Source: Meghimatium bilineatum (lineage: Eukaryota > Mollusca > Gastropoda > Stylommatophora > Philomycidae). Taken from it: DNA of 64,000 nt. The position numbers were made by a program, and so were the translations under genes. Below the pieces are notes generated by a model. It was not told the DNA's origin and ran no database searches. It worked only from the letters and a program-made list of their open reading frames with translations. The stretch lies in contig CM067309.1 in NCBI GenBank assembly GCA_034231615.1, positions 23,245,965 through 23,309,964 on the forward strand, in the 5' to 3' direction. This document shows, piece after piece, positions 35,365 to 46,949 of the stretch; position 1 is the stretch's first letter, and every line of letters begins with the position of its first letter.

Positions 35365-35550
35365 CTTGTTGCCGAAGCCCAAAAGGGTACAAAGAATAAC
35401 AACACTGTTTACCTTACATGCATGTAGTAGTTGACGACTAAGGAAGTTATGAGGTGGAGTATGTTGTCCCAGCCTATATTGGGTCAAGTGACTCAGAAGT
35501 CATGCCCAGTTCGGATAAGCCAGGCCTAAATGCAGGAATTTGAGTACGAA
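35365..35550 (+). mobile_element. SINE family A copy, internally deleted
   Basis: It runs from gttgccgaagcccaaaaggg through ggtggagtatgttgtccc to atgcaggaatttgagtacga. The centre of the family (the gacacaacgcatt block) is missing. Confidence 0.75.
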
Positions 35551-36170
35551 CATGATTTCCAATAGAAATTAACTCGTTGTGGTTTCCAAGCAATAAGGTA
35601 GTCATGAATTACATCAACAGTTATGGGGAAGGGGCGGAGGTTGGCAAAAGTTGACGTCAACAAAAACAGTTTTATATAATACCACCAATTCAATTGTTTG
35701 AATGTAAAACATTTGTCCAAAAATCAGCAAAAAATCAAGTAGTTTAATACTATACTTTTCCACTCAACAATTTAGAAAGGGTGGGGGGCAGGGTCTCTTA
35801 CAAAATTGGGATCCCTTGGTTTTGTTACTGTTTATTGACGAGGGGGGGGGGGTGGTCAAAAATTGGCAAAAGATGTTGGTGTATTTTATAGAGAGACCTT
35901 AACCTCTGGCCATCATGTGGGCTATATAGCTCAGAATGAGAACCATTGAATTTAGATAACGTTCCGGCAAACATGCAACATCATCCTCGATAACATACAC
36001 GACTTTAGTGGATGAAACAATACGGGTATGTATCACATAATCACACTTGCTACCGAAATTAGATTAATAACTCTTAGATAGCTGCCGACATAAAATACAC
36101 ATTTTACGTGGATGTGCTGAATGTGAATCTTTCAGGGAACAGCATATATATTTGCTGAATGTTTCAGGTA
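35551..36170. other. Interval with no recognised feature
   Basis: Two G-runs (35778-35788 and about 35843-35852) sit about 60 bp apart in similar context. Nothing else was recognised. Confidence 0.5.
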
Positions 36171-36300
36171 AACTAGTTGATGGTGATCTTGCTTACTATC
36201 ACCTAGTTATAGCACGCCATGTTCGAAACCACTCCCAGACAGAACAAAAAATCGGGATTTCTCTCTCGTTACTTTGGCTGATAGCGAAAGACCCATGCAG
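36171..36300 (+). mobile_element. SINE family C head
   Basis: It reads actagttgatggtgatcttg, cttactatcacctagttata, catgttcgaaaccactccca. The TAGTTGATGG and GTTCGAAACC stretches, about 40 bp apart, resemble the A and B boxes of a tRNA-type promoter. Confidence 0.55.
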
Positions 36301-36614
36301 CATGTCTTTTCTCACATGGCTTTGTTGTCCAACCGTTGCATTTAAATCCCCCATTACTATTTTAATTTTTGGTTATTGTGTTTTATCTATTGTAGATCAT
36401 TATAAACTGTGTAAAAAAAACAACATTTTTTTTCATTTTCGCGCTCAATTCCATCATTTTCAATTCAATGGAGTTTTAGTGACCTTTTTAAAAAAAACTT
36501 GTTGCGGAAAGGGGGGGGGAGGGGGAGAGAAACAGTCTAGTCTAAGTTTCTAATACCAAAAGTTGTCTTCTGATTTCCTAAAAGGGAGTGGGTAGGTAAT
36601 CACACCCCCTTTCT

Positions 36615-36703
36615 ACGGTGCTGATCACTCCCTCCCGCATTCCGTTTTTAAGACTACATCCTGCTACTTTGGAGGAGTTTGAGAACGAACTCAGAAGAAG
36701 ATC
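36615..36703 (+). mobile_element. SINE family A 3' fragment
   Basis: It contains cccgcattccgtttttaaga, ctacatcctgctactttgga and gagaacgaactcagaagaag. Confidence 0.75.
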
Positions 36704-37407
36704 ACGCCCTCCATTATATTTTATGGTAAAAGACTCAGATATTATCAAATTGAAGTAGCGTCCGCGGTTGAAAGTAGCTTGCGTCAACATAAGAGGTACA
36801 TTTTACTTGACCATATAATAAATCTTCCGCCAAAATTCCCTACGATAATGAATGTGTTTTATTCACAGCGTCAAATTAACGGATTTCCTACCGAAAGAAG
36901 TGGCAGCCTACGGGAGTAAGGTGCCTAGAAATTCAGAATGGATACATTGAACGGTGGTGTAAATAATAATAACCATGAAAGTTGTGCATTTAAAGAAATA
37001 GAAGAGGTTTCAATGGCAGCAGTGTATGTGTTAATCGTAGACAATAATTCGTTCGATCAATTCGTGTGTAGAGAATCAGGAACAGGTTAGACAAAATTGT
37101 CATGTCAACATAAGTATAAAAATAGGAACATCGAAAGTAAGAAGCTTAAATCATAGAAAACAATATACGGTAAATATACAATAGGTAAATATACAAATAT
37201 ATAAATATATTTAAATATAAATAAAAAATATAAATATAAAATATAAATATGTAAATATATAAATATACAATACGACTAAACATAGGTATATTGGGTATGT
37301 CATACCACAGATGGGCAGACAAGGGACATTTTTACTAGGGTCAGGAGAAATTTATGTTTTCATGTAGCGAGAAAGGAAGTCAAGAAGTTGTTGGTTCTAC
37401 CTGTCGA
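36704..37407. other. Interval with AT-rich simple sequence, no gene
   Basis: Positions 37150-37275 are iterations of aaatatataaatat. No exon was recognised in the rest. Confidence 0.6.
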
Positions 37408-37590
37408 AATGGATACCCACCGAAGACGGATGTGTCGGGCCATTGGCGCAGATAAAACGGCGACACAACGCATTTGCATTCTCTGGACTACATCCTGCTG
37501 GAAATCTAGTAGGACCATGGTCCTGCTACAAGAGAAATTCAGCAGGAGTTTGAGAATGTACGCTGAGGAAGAAGAAGAAGAAGAAATGGA
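37408..37590 (+). mobile_element. SINE family B copy
   Basis: It is full length: cccaccgaagacggatgtgt, cgggccattggcgcagataa, gactacatcctgctggaaat, aggaccatggtcctgctaca, then a (GAA)n tail. This is a good family-B reference. Confidence 0.9.
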
Positions 37591-38282
37591 TAAAATCTTC
37601 TCTGTTAGGATACGATCAAAGGAACGACCCTATTGTTGCCATCAGAATTAAGGGTAAAAAGAAAAATATCTCTCTATTGTTATAATCTACGCACCAACAA
37701 CAGCAGTAGATGACCAAGAGATTAACACTTTTTACGAACAACTACAGCACAATCTAGATACAACGAACAGACAGGTCATTATCATAGTAATGGATGATTT
37801 CATCTAAAGTATGGAAAGAAAGAGCACATCATGAAATTAGATATCAAGGGAAGTATGGCTTAGGAAATAGAAACAAAAGAGGTGAACGATTGCTCAATTT
37901 TTGCTTGATAAACAATATAGCAATCATGAATACGTTTTTGAACAATATCTCAGAAGACTGTATACGCGAAGGCCACCACATGGAAAATGTAAAAATCAAA
38001 TAGATTACATATTGATCCAACAAAGATGGAAAACAAGCATTCCCTTAAGTAAAACATTACCAGGAGCAGAGTGCGACACGGACCACGAACTGCTGATGGC
38101 GAAGTTTTAAGTCAAAATAAAGAAAATCAACAAGAACATCAATACCATTAGATATTACACATCAGACATACCAAGCGAATATAACATCGAGATAAAAAAA
38201 AACCAGATTAACCACACTTCTAAATATACAAGAAGAATTGACTCTAAACGTTCTTGCAACAAAATAAACTGCATGCAAACTC

Positions 38283-39050
38283 CTTTCCAACGACACGTGT
38301 GATGTTCTATTCCAAGCCTGGTGAGTGGAATGCCAGGTTTGGTGTAGAGATGGTGTGCCATGCTCTCGAGTAGAAGGTTGGTGAGTCGGCTGGCTGGTTA
38401 ATAACTATGAGATTATTTTCATCCTGCCAGCTCTCAAGTTCTACACCTCTCTTGTAAATGTGATCGTAGCCCCAGCTCTGAGAGTGGCTGTTGAAGTCAC
38501 CACATACCATAAGTCTCGCTTTTTCTGGGATTGTGTCTAGTACGAATGGTCTATCATTTGGGCAGTAGTAGCTCAGGAGATGGAATCCTGTGCTGTCTAT
38601 CTTTATGTGGAGCACCTGGTATTCTGCACCCTCCATATACACTTCCAGCTGGCATGCAGTGATATTATTTTAACAAGTGTCATAATTCCACCCTTTCGTC
38701 TGTCCTTTCGGTCTGATCGGCAGCACTGGTAGCCTCTGATTTTAAAGAATATATCGCCACTGAGGTGTGTTTCTCGAATACAGCATACATTAATGCGTTC
38801 TTTACACAGGATATTTTCAAGCTCCAATTTTTTACTGTATCCATATCTTTTGCTGTTGACACCCTCAGCATTCCAGTGTATTATTTTTATTGGTCGTTGG
38901 TTTGTTTGGCCAATAGCTCTATTCCCTTGCCTCCTAGCTCATCGGGGCAATGTTTTGTGCGTGGCATCCTGATTAATTGTGCGCCTTTTGGCTGGTTGCC
39001 TCTGTCTTCAACACCCTGCTTATTTGGGCACTGAAACAGCGGTGGTCTGA
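38283..39050 (-). pseudogene. RNase H-clade LINE, endonuclease fragment
   Basis: On the minus strand, in broken frames: QCPNKQGVEDRGNQPKGAQL, IIHWNAEGVNSK (start of an APE endonuclease), ELENILCKERINVCCIRETH, then YQVLHIKIDSTGFHLLSYY and KARLMVCGDFNSHSQSWGY. The GDFN..S..WG string is the endonuclease motif of I-, Jockey- and R1-like elements. It probably belongs to the same family as 39417-40536 but is a separate piece. It lies within LINE family C. Confidence 0.8.
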
Positions 39051-39416
39051 AACAGCTAATCACAACAACAAAGAAATACAGAGAAATCCAAATTCTATAT
39101 CGCAACGTATAGAAAACAAAAATTATGACAACAGAAAAACAAATATCAAACCAATAATCATCATAGAAAATATAGAACTAGAATGTGTAAACAAATTTGA
39201 ATATCTGGGAGCAAATATAAACAGTTCCGGCGATTGTTCAGTCGAAATTAAAAAAAAGACTCGCAATTGCAACACTCAAATGAACACAAATGAGAAAGCT
39301 AAAGGAAAATAGTAATAACGACACTAAAGTAATCCTTTTAAGATCATGTTTTTTTCCCCAGTAGCAACATATGGATGCGGGACTTGGACTTTAAACAAGA
39401 CAATATTCATGAGAAT

Positions 39417-40536
39417 TCTTCTTCTTCTTCTTTCGTTCACTTGAAACATGTCTATATCTCTAATTCTGTCTCCTTAATAAAACTCACTGTCTTTTGTAGT
39501 TCATACAGTGTCCCATAGAGTTTTGATTCCAGTGTTGTTTCCTCTGGCCAATATGTCTGCCTCAGCGTTTCATGCTCAGAACACTCTTGAAGTATATGTT
39601 TCGCACTCTGTGCTGCTTGTCCACATGTACACATGGCTGTGTTGTCAATCTTGAACTTTGTATACATGTGACTGCGGAGTCGGTTGTGTCCTGTTCTGAG
39701 ACGTAGAATTATAACTTGTTCTGGTCTGTTCATAATATAATAGTCATCTTGTGTTGGTGTTTGTGGCTTTCTTATTGACTTGATCATCTGTTTTTTCTGA
39801 TGGTAGGTGATTGGTATATCTGGTTGGTCTTCGGCAGCACCTTCTTTAGCCAGTTGGTCTGCTTTTTCATTTCCTGGTATTCCACAGTGAGAGGGTATCC
39901 ACTGCATGGTTATCCTATACTGGTAAGACAATTCGCTAAGTAGTTTTTTTAAGTCTGTTAGTTTTCCAGACTGGAGAGCTTGAAGCACTGACCTTGCATC
40001 TGTCAGGAATACCACAGGCTGTAGGCCAGAGTTGGAGTTCAGCAGTTTTTTAGCTGCCACACTAATTGCCTGGATTTCTGCATCATAATTATTGCAGAAT
40101 TTTCCTGTCGGTGTTCTGATTGTATCTCTAGGCTTGTGTGGATATTCTATATATACACCTGCACCTCCATTCCTCACAACATTCTGTGCTGACCCATCTG
40201 TGTACACTCTGACCCATATCTCTTGTGGATATTCCTCATCCAGGAAACTGAGGGTGACTGTCCTTCGCTGCACACTGTTCTGTTCGTCCTCGCTTAGTAT
40301 TCCTTTCACATGGGTCTGAATGTATATTGGCATTCCATGGCTTTCACTCCACGGGGTCTGTTCTGGTACAGACCTTAAGGGGCTGTCAACTTCAGGTAGG
40401 TCTGTAAGTTGTCTACGGAGTCGTTTAGCTTGATGGATAAAGCTGCTCCTTTTCAGTCGCCCCATTGCTAGATTTTGGAATCTTTCCTTCATTGGATGAC
40501 TTGGCATACAATGAAACTTTTCTGCTTGAATTAGTA
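39417..40536 (-). mobile_element. RNase H-clade LINE, 5'-truncated insertion with intact 3' ORF
   Basis: A 1,120-bp insertion flanked by perfect 12-bp duplications ATTCATGAGAAT (39405-39416 and 40537-40548), ending in (GAA)n on its own strand. The ORF at 40507-39452 (351 codons) carries an RNase HI domain: VRVYTDGSAQNVVRNGGAGV (first Asp), NNYDAEIQAISVAAKKLLNS (Glu), VVFLTDARSVLQALQ (Asp), IPSHCGIPGNEKADQLAKEG (His, Asp). All core residues are present. A Cys-His knuckle follows: MCTCGQAAQSAKHILQEC. RNase H after RT is typical of I-group non-LTR elements. RT and endonuclease are lost by 5' truncation. An open frame without stops points to a young copy. Confidence 0.93.
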
Positions 40537-41289
40537 ATTCATGAGAATAAATTCATTTGAAATGATGTGCTACAGAAAGATCCTACGAATATCATGGACA
40601 GAGAAAAAGAACACTCAAGTTTTGAAATTACTGAAACTAAACGAAGGGTGGATTCTAAATACCATCATAAGAAGGAAGCTACATTATTTTGGACACTTAA
40701 AACAACATGATGATATCGAAAGGCTCATTCTAGAGGGCAGCGTGCCGGAGAGGAGAAGAAGAGGAAGACCAAGAAGACTGGACCAGCGACATCGAAGAAT
40801 ATATGCACTTGTCTCTGGCCTATGCAGGCCTACTTGTCTGAAACAGTGAGGCGTTCAGAGAGTATCGACGACGAAGACAACGTTCTGGAAAGAATATGTC
40901 ACTTGATACATATAATAAAACCCAACTTAGCTTAGCTAACCGTGGCCACAGTACTTGGAGATTAAGAGGTTGATAACCGTGTGTAGTGACTATCATGAGG
41001 ATAACCGTATACATAATATGAGAATGATGTTGCAAATAATGTTGAGATACAATTTTGGTTATCAGTCGAGCTATTTACACATGTCTATGAGATAATTTCC
41101 TATTGATATAACCACGCGGAATACAATGAAAAGGGCGTGACATGACAAGCAAATTTTACATTAAAAAAGGACCCGCATTCTAGGGCTAGGAACGACAAAC
41201 TACTGTGTTAGTTGAGTCTTTAGACGTAACTATTTCTACAGTATTTGTGATCTGGTAAGTATGTATTGTAAAATGTACCAATCTATTTA

Positions 41290-41590
41290 TTTATTCACCT
41301 TTTAACTTCCAGAGTAGCATATCCACAACTTTCTTACATCGTATACTATCCTTAGCTGTTGCTTCCAGCATTTTCCATGTATTATGCATTTTTTGAGCAT
41401 CTTTAACTCTTTCCTCCACGCATGACATAGTCGTATTATGCATTCTTTGAGCATCTTTAACTCTTTCCTCATGACATAGTCTACTTCTTGTCTACTTTCT
41501 CTTTATGTTCCGCAACAATACATGTCCTTTAGTGAGTTCTGTTGGCGTTCTTTGTATGTACCCTATCCATTTCATTCCACCCTTCTTGAG
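41290..41590 (-). pseudogene. LINE-like relic with internal tandem duplication
   Basis: The block ttatgcattctttgagcatc then tttaactctttcctc occurs twice (about 41379-41414 and 41435-41470). Minus-strand frames (GGMKWIGYIQRTP and VEERVKDAQ) suggest a LINE C-terminus. The assignment is weak. Confidence 0.4.
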
Positions 41591-41654
41591 TTCTATATTT
41601 ATTTATTTATGCCTTTTAAGATGGTTATTTTTTTGTTTAGAATTCTTATTCAGC

Positions 41655-41810
41655 GTTAATTCTTAAACTCCCGCTGGTTCTCTCTTATAGCAGGACAATG
41701 GTCCTACAAGATTTCCAGCAAGATATAGTCCAGAGAATAGAAATGCGTTATGTCGCCGTTATATTTACACAAATGGCCCGACACATCCGTCTTCGGTGGG
41801 TAATATATTT
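41655..41810 (-). mobile_element. SINE family B copy
   Basis: It reads ttcttaaactcccgctggtt, caggacaatggtcctacaag, aatgcgttatgtcgccgtta and gacacatccgtcttcggtgg. Confidence 0.85.
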
Positions 41811-42272
41811 GTAATCCTGGGATTCACAAGAAAGCAATATGCTTCGCTTTGCATCCCCTAGTTTGTTCGAATGAGTTGATCTTGCTGTCAATGAGTATAC
41901 GGAATGCATTTTAATTTTTAATCCCGTCACATATACCTTAGATTAATTGTAGCCTTGTAACTATCCGTGCAGCCTAGTGGCCTACGGTATAGAGGTGACA
42001 TCTGTATCGAAGTATCCAAGTAAAAATCACGTATTGGGAAGAACTTCCACAAAATAGAGCTACATAGCGCTCTACAGTCAAAAATGGTGCTGCATCTTGT
42101 GAAAAGAGGAAAGTTGCAGCAGCTCAACAGTGGGGAGTAGCTAGAACTTCACGGGTAGATACAAAACCACCCGTGGTCAAAACCATACAGTGGTCATTTT
42201 ATGACCGAACTCCAAGAATATTGCAGCCAGATTAGGGCTTATTGGTCATTTGCAAATTCATAATCCAGGATA

Positions 42273-43437
<1,165 letters not shown>

Positions 43438-43849
43438 AGGATATAGCAAACCGAATTTCAAAAGTGGATGTAATATATGGTTATAATCGCTTGTGATGGA
43501 CAAACAAATGACCAATTGCAAAATTGTAGCTTTGGTAACAATGCTGAACTGCAGTAAAGACCTAAGTTCATTCACAAGACTGTCTTTCAATTGTTCTGTA
43601 TCCAAGGCGCACGTGTACTGCTATCACGACTACCCCAATGATCAAGTTCATTGGTAAACACTAGCAGTCTCAGAAAGATCTCAATTTTCTGATAGTATTC
43701 AAAATATCCGAAAGATAAGGATATTATGGATAGATAGATATCTGTCGAAAGATAAGGACAGCCGTAACAGCCTCTTTGAACTCCCTAACAGGAAAACACA
43801 GATTCAAATGGAGATTCTATTTAAAGTATTCTTTGTCTTTCCTTTGGTT

Positions 43850-44075
43850 CGTTCTCAAACTTCTGCGTGACAACAGGATGTAGTCCGGAAAGTTAAATGC
43901 TCTGTATCACTATCTACATCTTGGTTTTCACCGGAAGACGGATGTATCGGCCACTATTGCAAATAAAACTGTGACACAGCACATTTACATTCTCAGGACT
44001 GAAAATCTAGTAAGACCATTGTCCTGTTACAAGAGGGATCCGGCGGGAGTTTGAGAATGAACGCTGAATAAGACA
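43850..44075. mobile_element. Two SINE fragments, head to head
   Basis: Positions 43850-43920 are a minus-strand 3' end (ggttcgttctcaaacttctg, aacaggatgtagtccgg). Positions 43922-44075 are a plus-strand family-B copy (ccggaagacggatgtatcgg, ggatccggcgggagtttgag) ending gaataaga. Confidence 0.7.
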
Positions 44076-44164
44076 TCTTGGTTTCACTATCTGCACCCTT
44101 CATATACATTCAACGACAGCATGAATTTTGATTTATTTTGAACATGAAGTTAGAACATCCATTT

Positions 44165-44320
44165 TTTTCCTCTTTTGTCGTGTGACGTATTCTTTCCAGA
44201 ACGTTGTCTTCCCAATTAATTCTCTGAACCCCTCCCTGTCTTGGGTGATGCAGCTTGCATTTTCCAACGTTGTATTCACGTTATCTTTAATGTCGTCAGT
44301 CCAATTTTCAATGGATTAAT
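44165..44320 (-). pseudogene. LINE family G fragment
   Basis: gacgtattctttccagaacg, ttgtcttcccaattaattct and ttatctttaatgtcgtcagt match 33100-33220 closely. Inside PLE2 the family runs into (CA)n; here the equivalent end is only cacacgac on the minus strand. Confidence 0.7.
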
Positions 44321-44446
44321 TTAACTTTTGCCTCTTACGACATGCATATCTGTTCACAGTATTGGTATCCTCTGATCCTCATTTGAGCTACAGCAATACT
44401 AGAAAGGTTTTAAATATTATTTATTTATTTCTTCTCTCAATTTCAG

Positions 44447-44584
44447 CGGGAACGAAGTGTAAACAAGTAACAGAAAATGCCTCTTGTTTACGTATACACA
44501 AACTTGAAGGAATCTTCACTTAAAGATGGAATTGAGGAAAGGGTAGCTGCAGCTGTTGCAGAGGTGCTGGGGAAACCTGTCGAG
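44447..44584 (+). CDS. MIF/D-dopachrome tautomerase family, exon 1
   Basis: MIF-family proteins are small trimeric tautomerase cytokines with an N-terminal catalytic proline. The start codon at 44477 opens MPLVYVYTNLKESSLKDGIE and continues ERVAAAVAEVLGKPVE, with Pro2 (Pro1 of the mature protein) and the conserved Lys of the GKP motif. The coding part is exactly 108 bp (36 codons) and ends GAG|GTAAGT in phase 0, the same point at which exon 1 ends in vertebrate MIF and DDT genes. A pyrimidine-rich acceptor ending TTTCAG at 44446 suggests an upstream untranslated exon. The reading frame stays open past the donor into a LINE, giving a 195-codon frame (44477-45064); only the first 36 codons are MIF. 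Residues in exon 2 look closer to DDT than to MIF, but the class is not decided. Confidence 0.92.
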
Positions 44585-44604
44585 GTAAGTGCATTTCCTA
44601 GGCT

Positions 44605-45290
44605 TTTACAGAGAGTTTACAGAGCAGCCGTACCTCCAGTGCTGTTATACGATGGTGAAACATGGATTTTCTATAGGCGACATGTGAGGAAACTCAATCA
44701 CTTTCACATAACTTGTCTCGGAAACTCTATGAATATCAGATGGCAAGGCAAGATTCCAGATACTGCTGTCTTTGACAGATCTCGTATCCCTATCATTGAC
44801 ACTACTCTGATGCAGACACAGATTCGTTGGGCAGAATATCTGATGGGCAGAATATCTAATGCGTATGCCAGATCATCGCTTGCCAAATTACTTCTCTATG
44901 GTGAGTTGCAGAAGGGCAAACGGTCTAAAGATGACCAAAAGAAATGCTACAATGACTCGTTAAAGACCTCACTAAAAGCCTTTGAAATATACCAAGATGC
45001 ATGGGAAGAACTTGCACAAAATAGAGCTAAATGTCGCTCTACAGTAAGAAAAACGACGCATTAACGTGAAAAGTTGAGAAGTGCAGCTGCTCAATAGCGG
45101 AGATTAGCTAGAAAGTCTCAGGTAGACCAAAAACCATCTACAGTGGTCATCCCATGCCCGAGCTGTACAAGGACATTTGCGTCCCGAATATTGCTTATTA
45201 ACCATCTACAAACTCACAATCACGGATACAACTCAAACTGAATTTCAAAAGTGGATGTAACAAATGGACATCATCACTTGTGATGGGCGA
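44605..45290 (+). pseudogene. LINE family B copy 3, in MIF intron 1
   Basis: It starts about 20 bp after the splice donor. It encodes RVYRAAVPPVLLYDGETW, YRRHVRKLNHFHITCLGNSM, MQTQIRWAEYLMGRIS, QKKCYNDSLKTSLKAFEIYQ, and further on the C2H2-type end VIPCPSCTRTFASR (about 45157-45198), then ttcaaaagtggatgtaacaa. The frame is open for 478 bp. It lacks the RT catalytic core. Confidence 0.85.
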
Positions 45291-45414
45291 ACATAAAAAC
45301 ACACCTCATAGGTATTTTATTAAAAATATATCATAGGACTATTGTAAATTTTCATGTTTTGATTAGCAAGAATTTATCTTCAGCGTAAAGTATTTGTAAC
45401 ATATCCGGCTAGTG

Positions 45415-46536
45415 ATAGATAAATATATAGAAGTCCAAAAAAGTATCTATATTTGCTTCATAGACTACAGCAAGGCCTTTGACAGAGTCCAACATGAAAA
45501 ATTAATCAAATAATCTTCAAGAAATAGGCATAGATGGAAAAGACATCAGGCTGATTAGAAATGTATATTGGGAACAAACTGCATCAATAAGGTGTGAAAA
45601 CAGCTACTTTCCATACATAGAAATAAGAAGAGGGGTAAGACAAGGATGCATTTTATCACCAAGCCTATTTAATATCTACACAGAGAATATCTTTAAAAAT
45701 ATAGAAGAAATACCAGGACTCAAGATCAATGGGAAAATAATAAACAACATTAGATATGCAGATGACACTGTTCTTTTAGCAGAAAGTGAACATGAACTAC
45801 AAAGACTAATAGATCAAGTCAATAAATCAAGTAATGAATATGGACTGGATATAAACATTAAAAAAACAAAAACCATGATAATCAGCAAAGACACAGAAGA
45901 ACAGGAGGTAAACATAAACATACAGGGAGAGAAACTACAACAAGTAAAACAGTATCAATATCTTGGACACATAGTCACAAATGATGGCAATTGTGAAACA
46001 GAAGTTAAAAGGAGAATAGGAATGACTAAAAGTACCTTCAATGACATGAGGAAATTATTAATATCTAAACAAATTACAAACAAGTTAAAAATGAGAATTA
46101 TAAAATGCTACATCTATTCCATATTAATGTATGGCTCAGAAACATGGACACTAAATAAACAATTAGAAGACAAAATTGATGCCTTTGAGATGTGGGTATA
46201 TAGAAGAATAGGAAGAACATCATGGAAAGAGAAGAAAACAAATAAAGAGGTGCTAAAGACACTTAATATGAAGAAAGAACTACTAAGAGAAATAAAGATC
46301 AGGCAAATAAAATACTTTGGACACATTAAAAGACATGACACCCTATTGAAGACCTTACTTGAGGGTAAAGTCAAAGGGAAGCGAGCAAGAGGTAGGCAGA
46401 GATACAAGTGAGAGAGTAACATTACACGATGGACAGGTTACAGTCTAGCAGAGTGCACCACCAAGACAAGAGACAGGAGATGTTGGAGATACGTTGCAGC
46501 CAACCTTCGTTGCGGAGACGGCACTTGATGATGATG
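45415..46536 (+). pseudogene. LINE family E: RT domain to 3' end, nearly intact
   Basis: The reverse transcriptase is readable: CFIDYSKAFDRVQHEKLI (about 45448-45510), one frameshift, then VYWEQTASIRCENSY, IRRGVRQGCILSPSLFNIYT, the catalytic box NIRYADDTVLLAES, GLDINIKKTKTMIISKD, and the post-RT part VKQYQYLGHIVTNDGNCETE, MYGSETWTLNKQLEDKIDAF, EMWVYRRIGRTSWKEKK, GKVKGKRARGRQRYK. From about 45510 to 46411 the frame is open, so this copy is fairly young. Such C-termini are common in RTE- and CR1-related elements; the clade is not decided. The 3' end is cggcacttgatgatgatgat, a (GAT)n tail. It lies in MIF intron 1. A second copy is at 50385-50880. Confidence 0.85.
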
Positions 46537-46544
46537 ATTTGTAG

Positions 46545-46640
46545 CAAGTTGTTTTTATACGTTGCATTATCTGCGCCTTTGGCCCAAATCATCCGACTTC
46601 AGAGTGACTTATGAGTGACTTTGACCCATTACTCTATGTG
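46545..46640 (-). mobile_element. SINE family A fragment
   Basis: atctgcgcctttggcccaaa, tcatccgacttcagagtgac and gtgactttgacccatta are the middle of family A in reverse. Confidence 0.65.
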
Positions 46641-46704
46641 AATAGACAGCGAATGTGTTAATCTCTGGCCTCAAATTCAAATTAATTTCAATTTTATTCC
46701 ACAG

Positions 46705-46877
46705 AGAATGAGTGTGATTATTGTGCCAGAAGTACGTGTGTTGCGTTTGGGCTCCCTTGAACCTGCAGTCATTGTCCATATAACCGCTGTCGATGTGTTT
46801 GACGCAGAAAAAAATCCAACATATGGACCTCCAGTAAAGCAAGTTTTTAAAAACGAACTTGGACTTGAAGATGACAG
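46705..46877 (+). CDS. MIF/D-dopachrome tautomerase family, exon 2
   Basis: The exon follows TTATTCCACAG and ends GACAG|GTCAGT. Its length, 173 bp, is the length of exon 2 in human MIF. It encodes RMSVIIVPEVRVLRLGSLEP then AVIVHITAVDVFDAEKNPTY and GPPVKQVFKNELGLEDDR, corresponding to the second strand and second helix up to the DR that precedes exon 3 in the family. The variant VDVFDAE-NPTYGPP replaces the SIG....N..YS region of vertebrate proteins. Phase 0 entry fits exon 1 (44584); phase 2 exit is as in known genes. The third exon (final strands, about 20-25 residues) was not found downstream in this window. Confidence 0.9.
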
Positions 46878-46949
46878 GTCAGTTCATATTTCTCTGCATC
46901 TGTTTGTGTGCACTGTGTAAAGTCATTCTCTGTGTGGTATATGTGGCTT

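Larger units (their letters stand above)
37592..40920 (+). pseudogene. LINE family C copy, interrupted by two LINE insertions
   Basis: An old non-LTR element in four visible pieces. The endonuclease (37640-38275, frameshifted) has VIIYAPTTAVDDQEINTFYE, then RGERLLNFCLINNIAIMNTF, then IDYILIQQRW and GAECDTDHELLMAKF. This is an APE-type endonuclease as in RTE-like and related LINEs, with the SDH-like DTDH end. The post-RT region continues at 39120-39416 (VNKFEYLGANINSSGDCSVE, TYGCGTWTLNK) and 40549-40920 (NSFEMMCYRKILRISWTEKK, LHYFGHLKQHDD, EGSVPERRRRGRPRR). The RT core is missing between them. It is inactive. Confidence 0.8.

Noticed and set aside
39452-40507. Host ribonuclease H gene
   Set aside because: Flanking 12-bp duplications, (GAA)n tail, Cys-His knuckle and a second 3' copy at 25800 show it is the end of a LINE.
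44477-45064. A single 195-residue gene
   Set aside because: The first 36 codons are MIF exon 1 with a proper donor; the rest is a LINE relic. Reported as a read-through finding instead.
46114-46422. 102-codon minus-strand frame
   Set aside because: Shadow of the LINE E reading frame.
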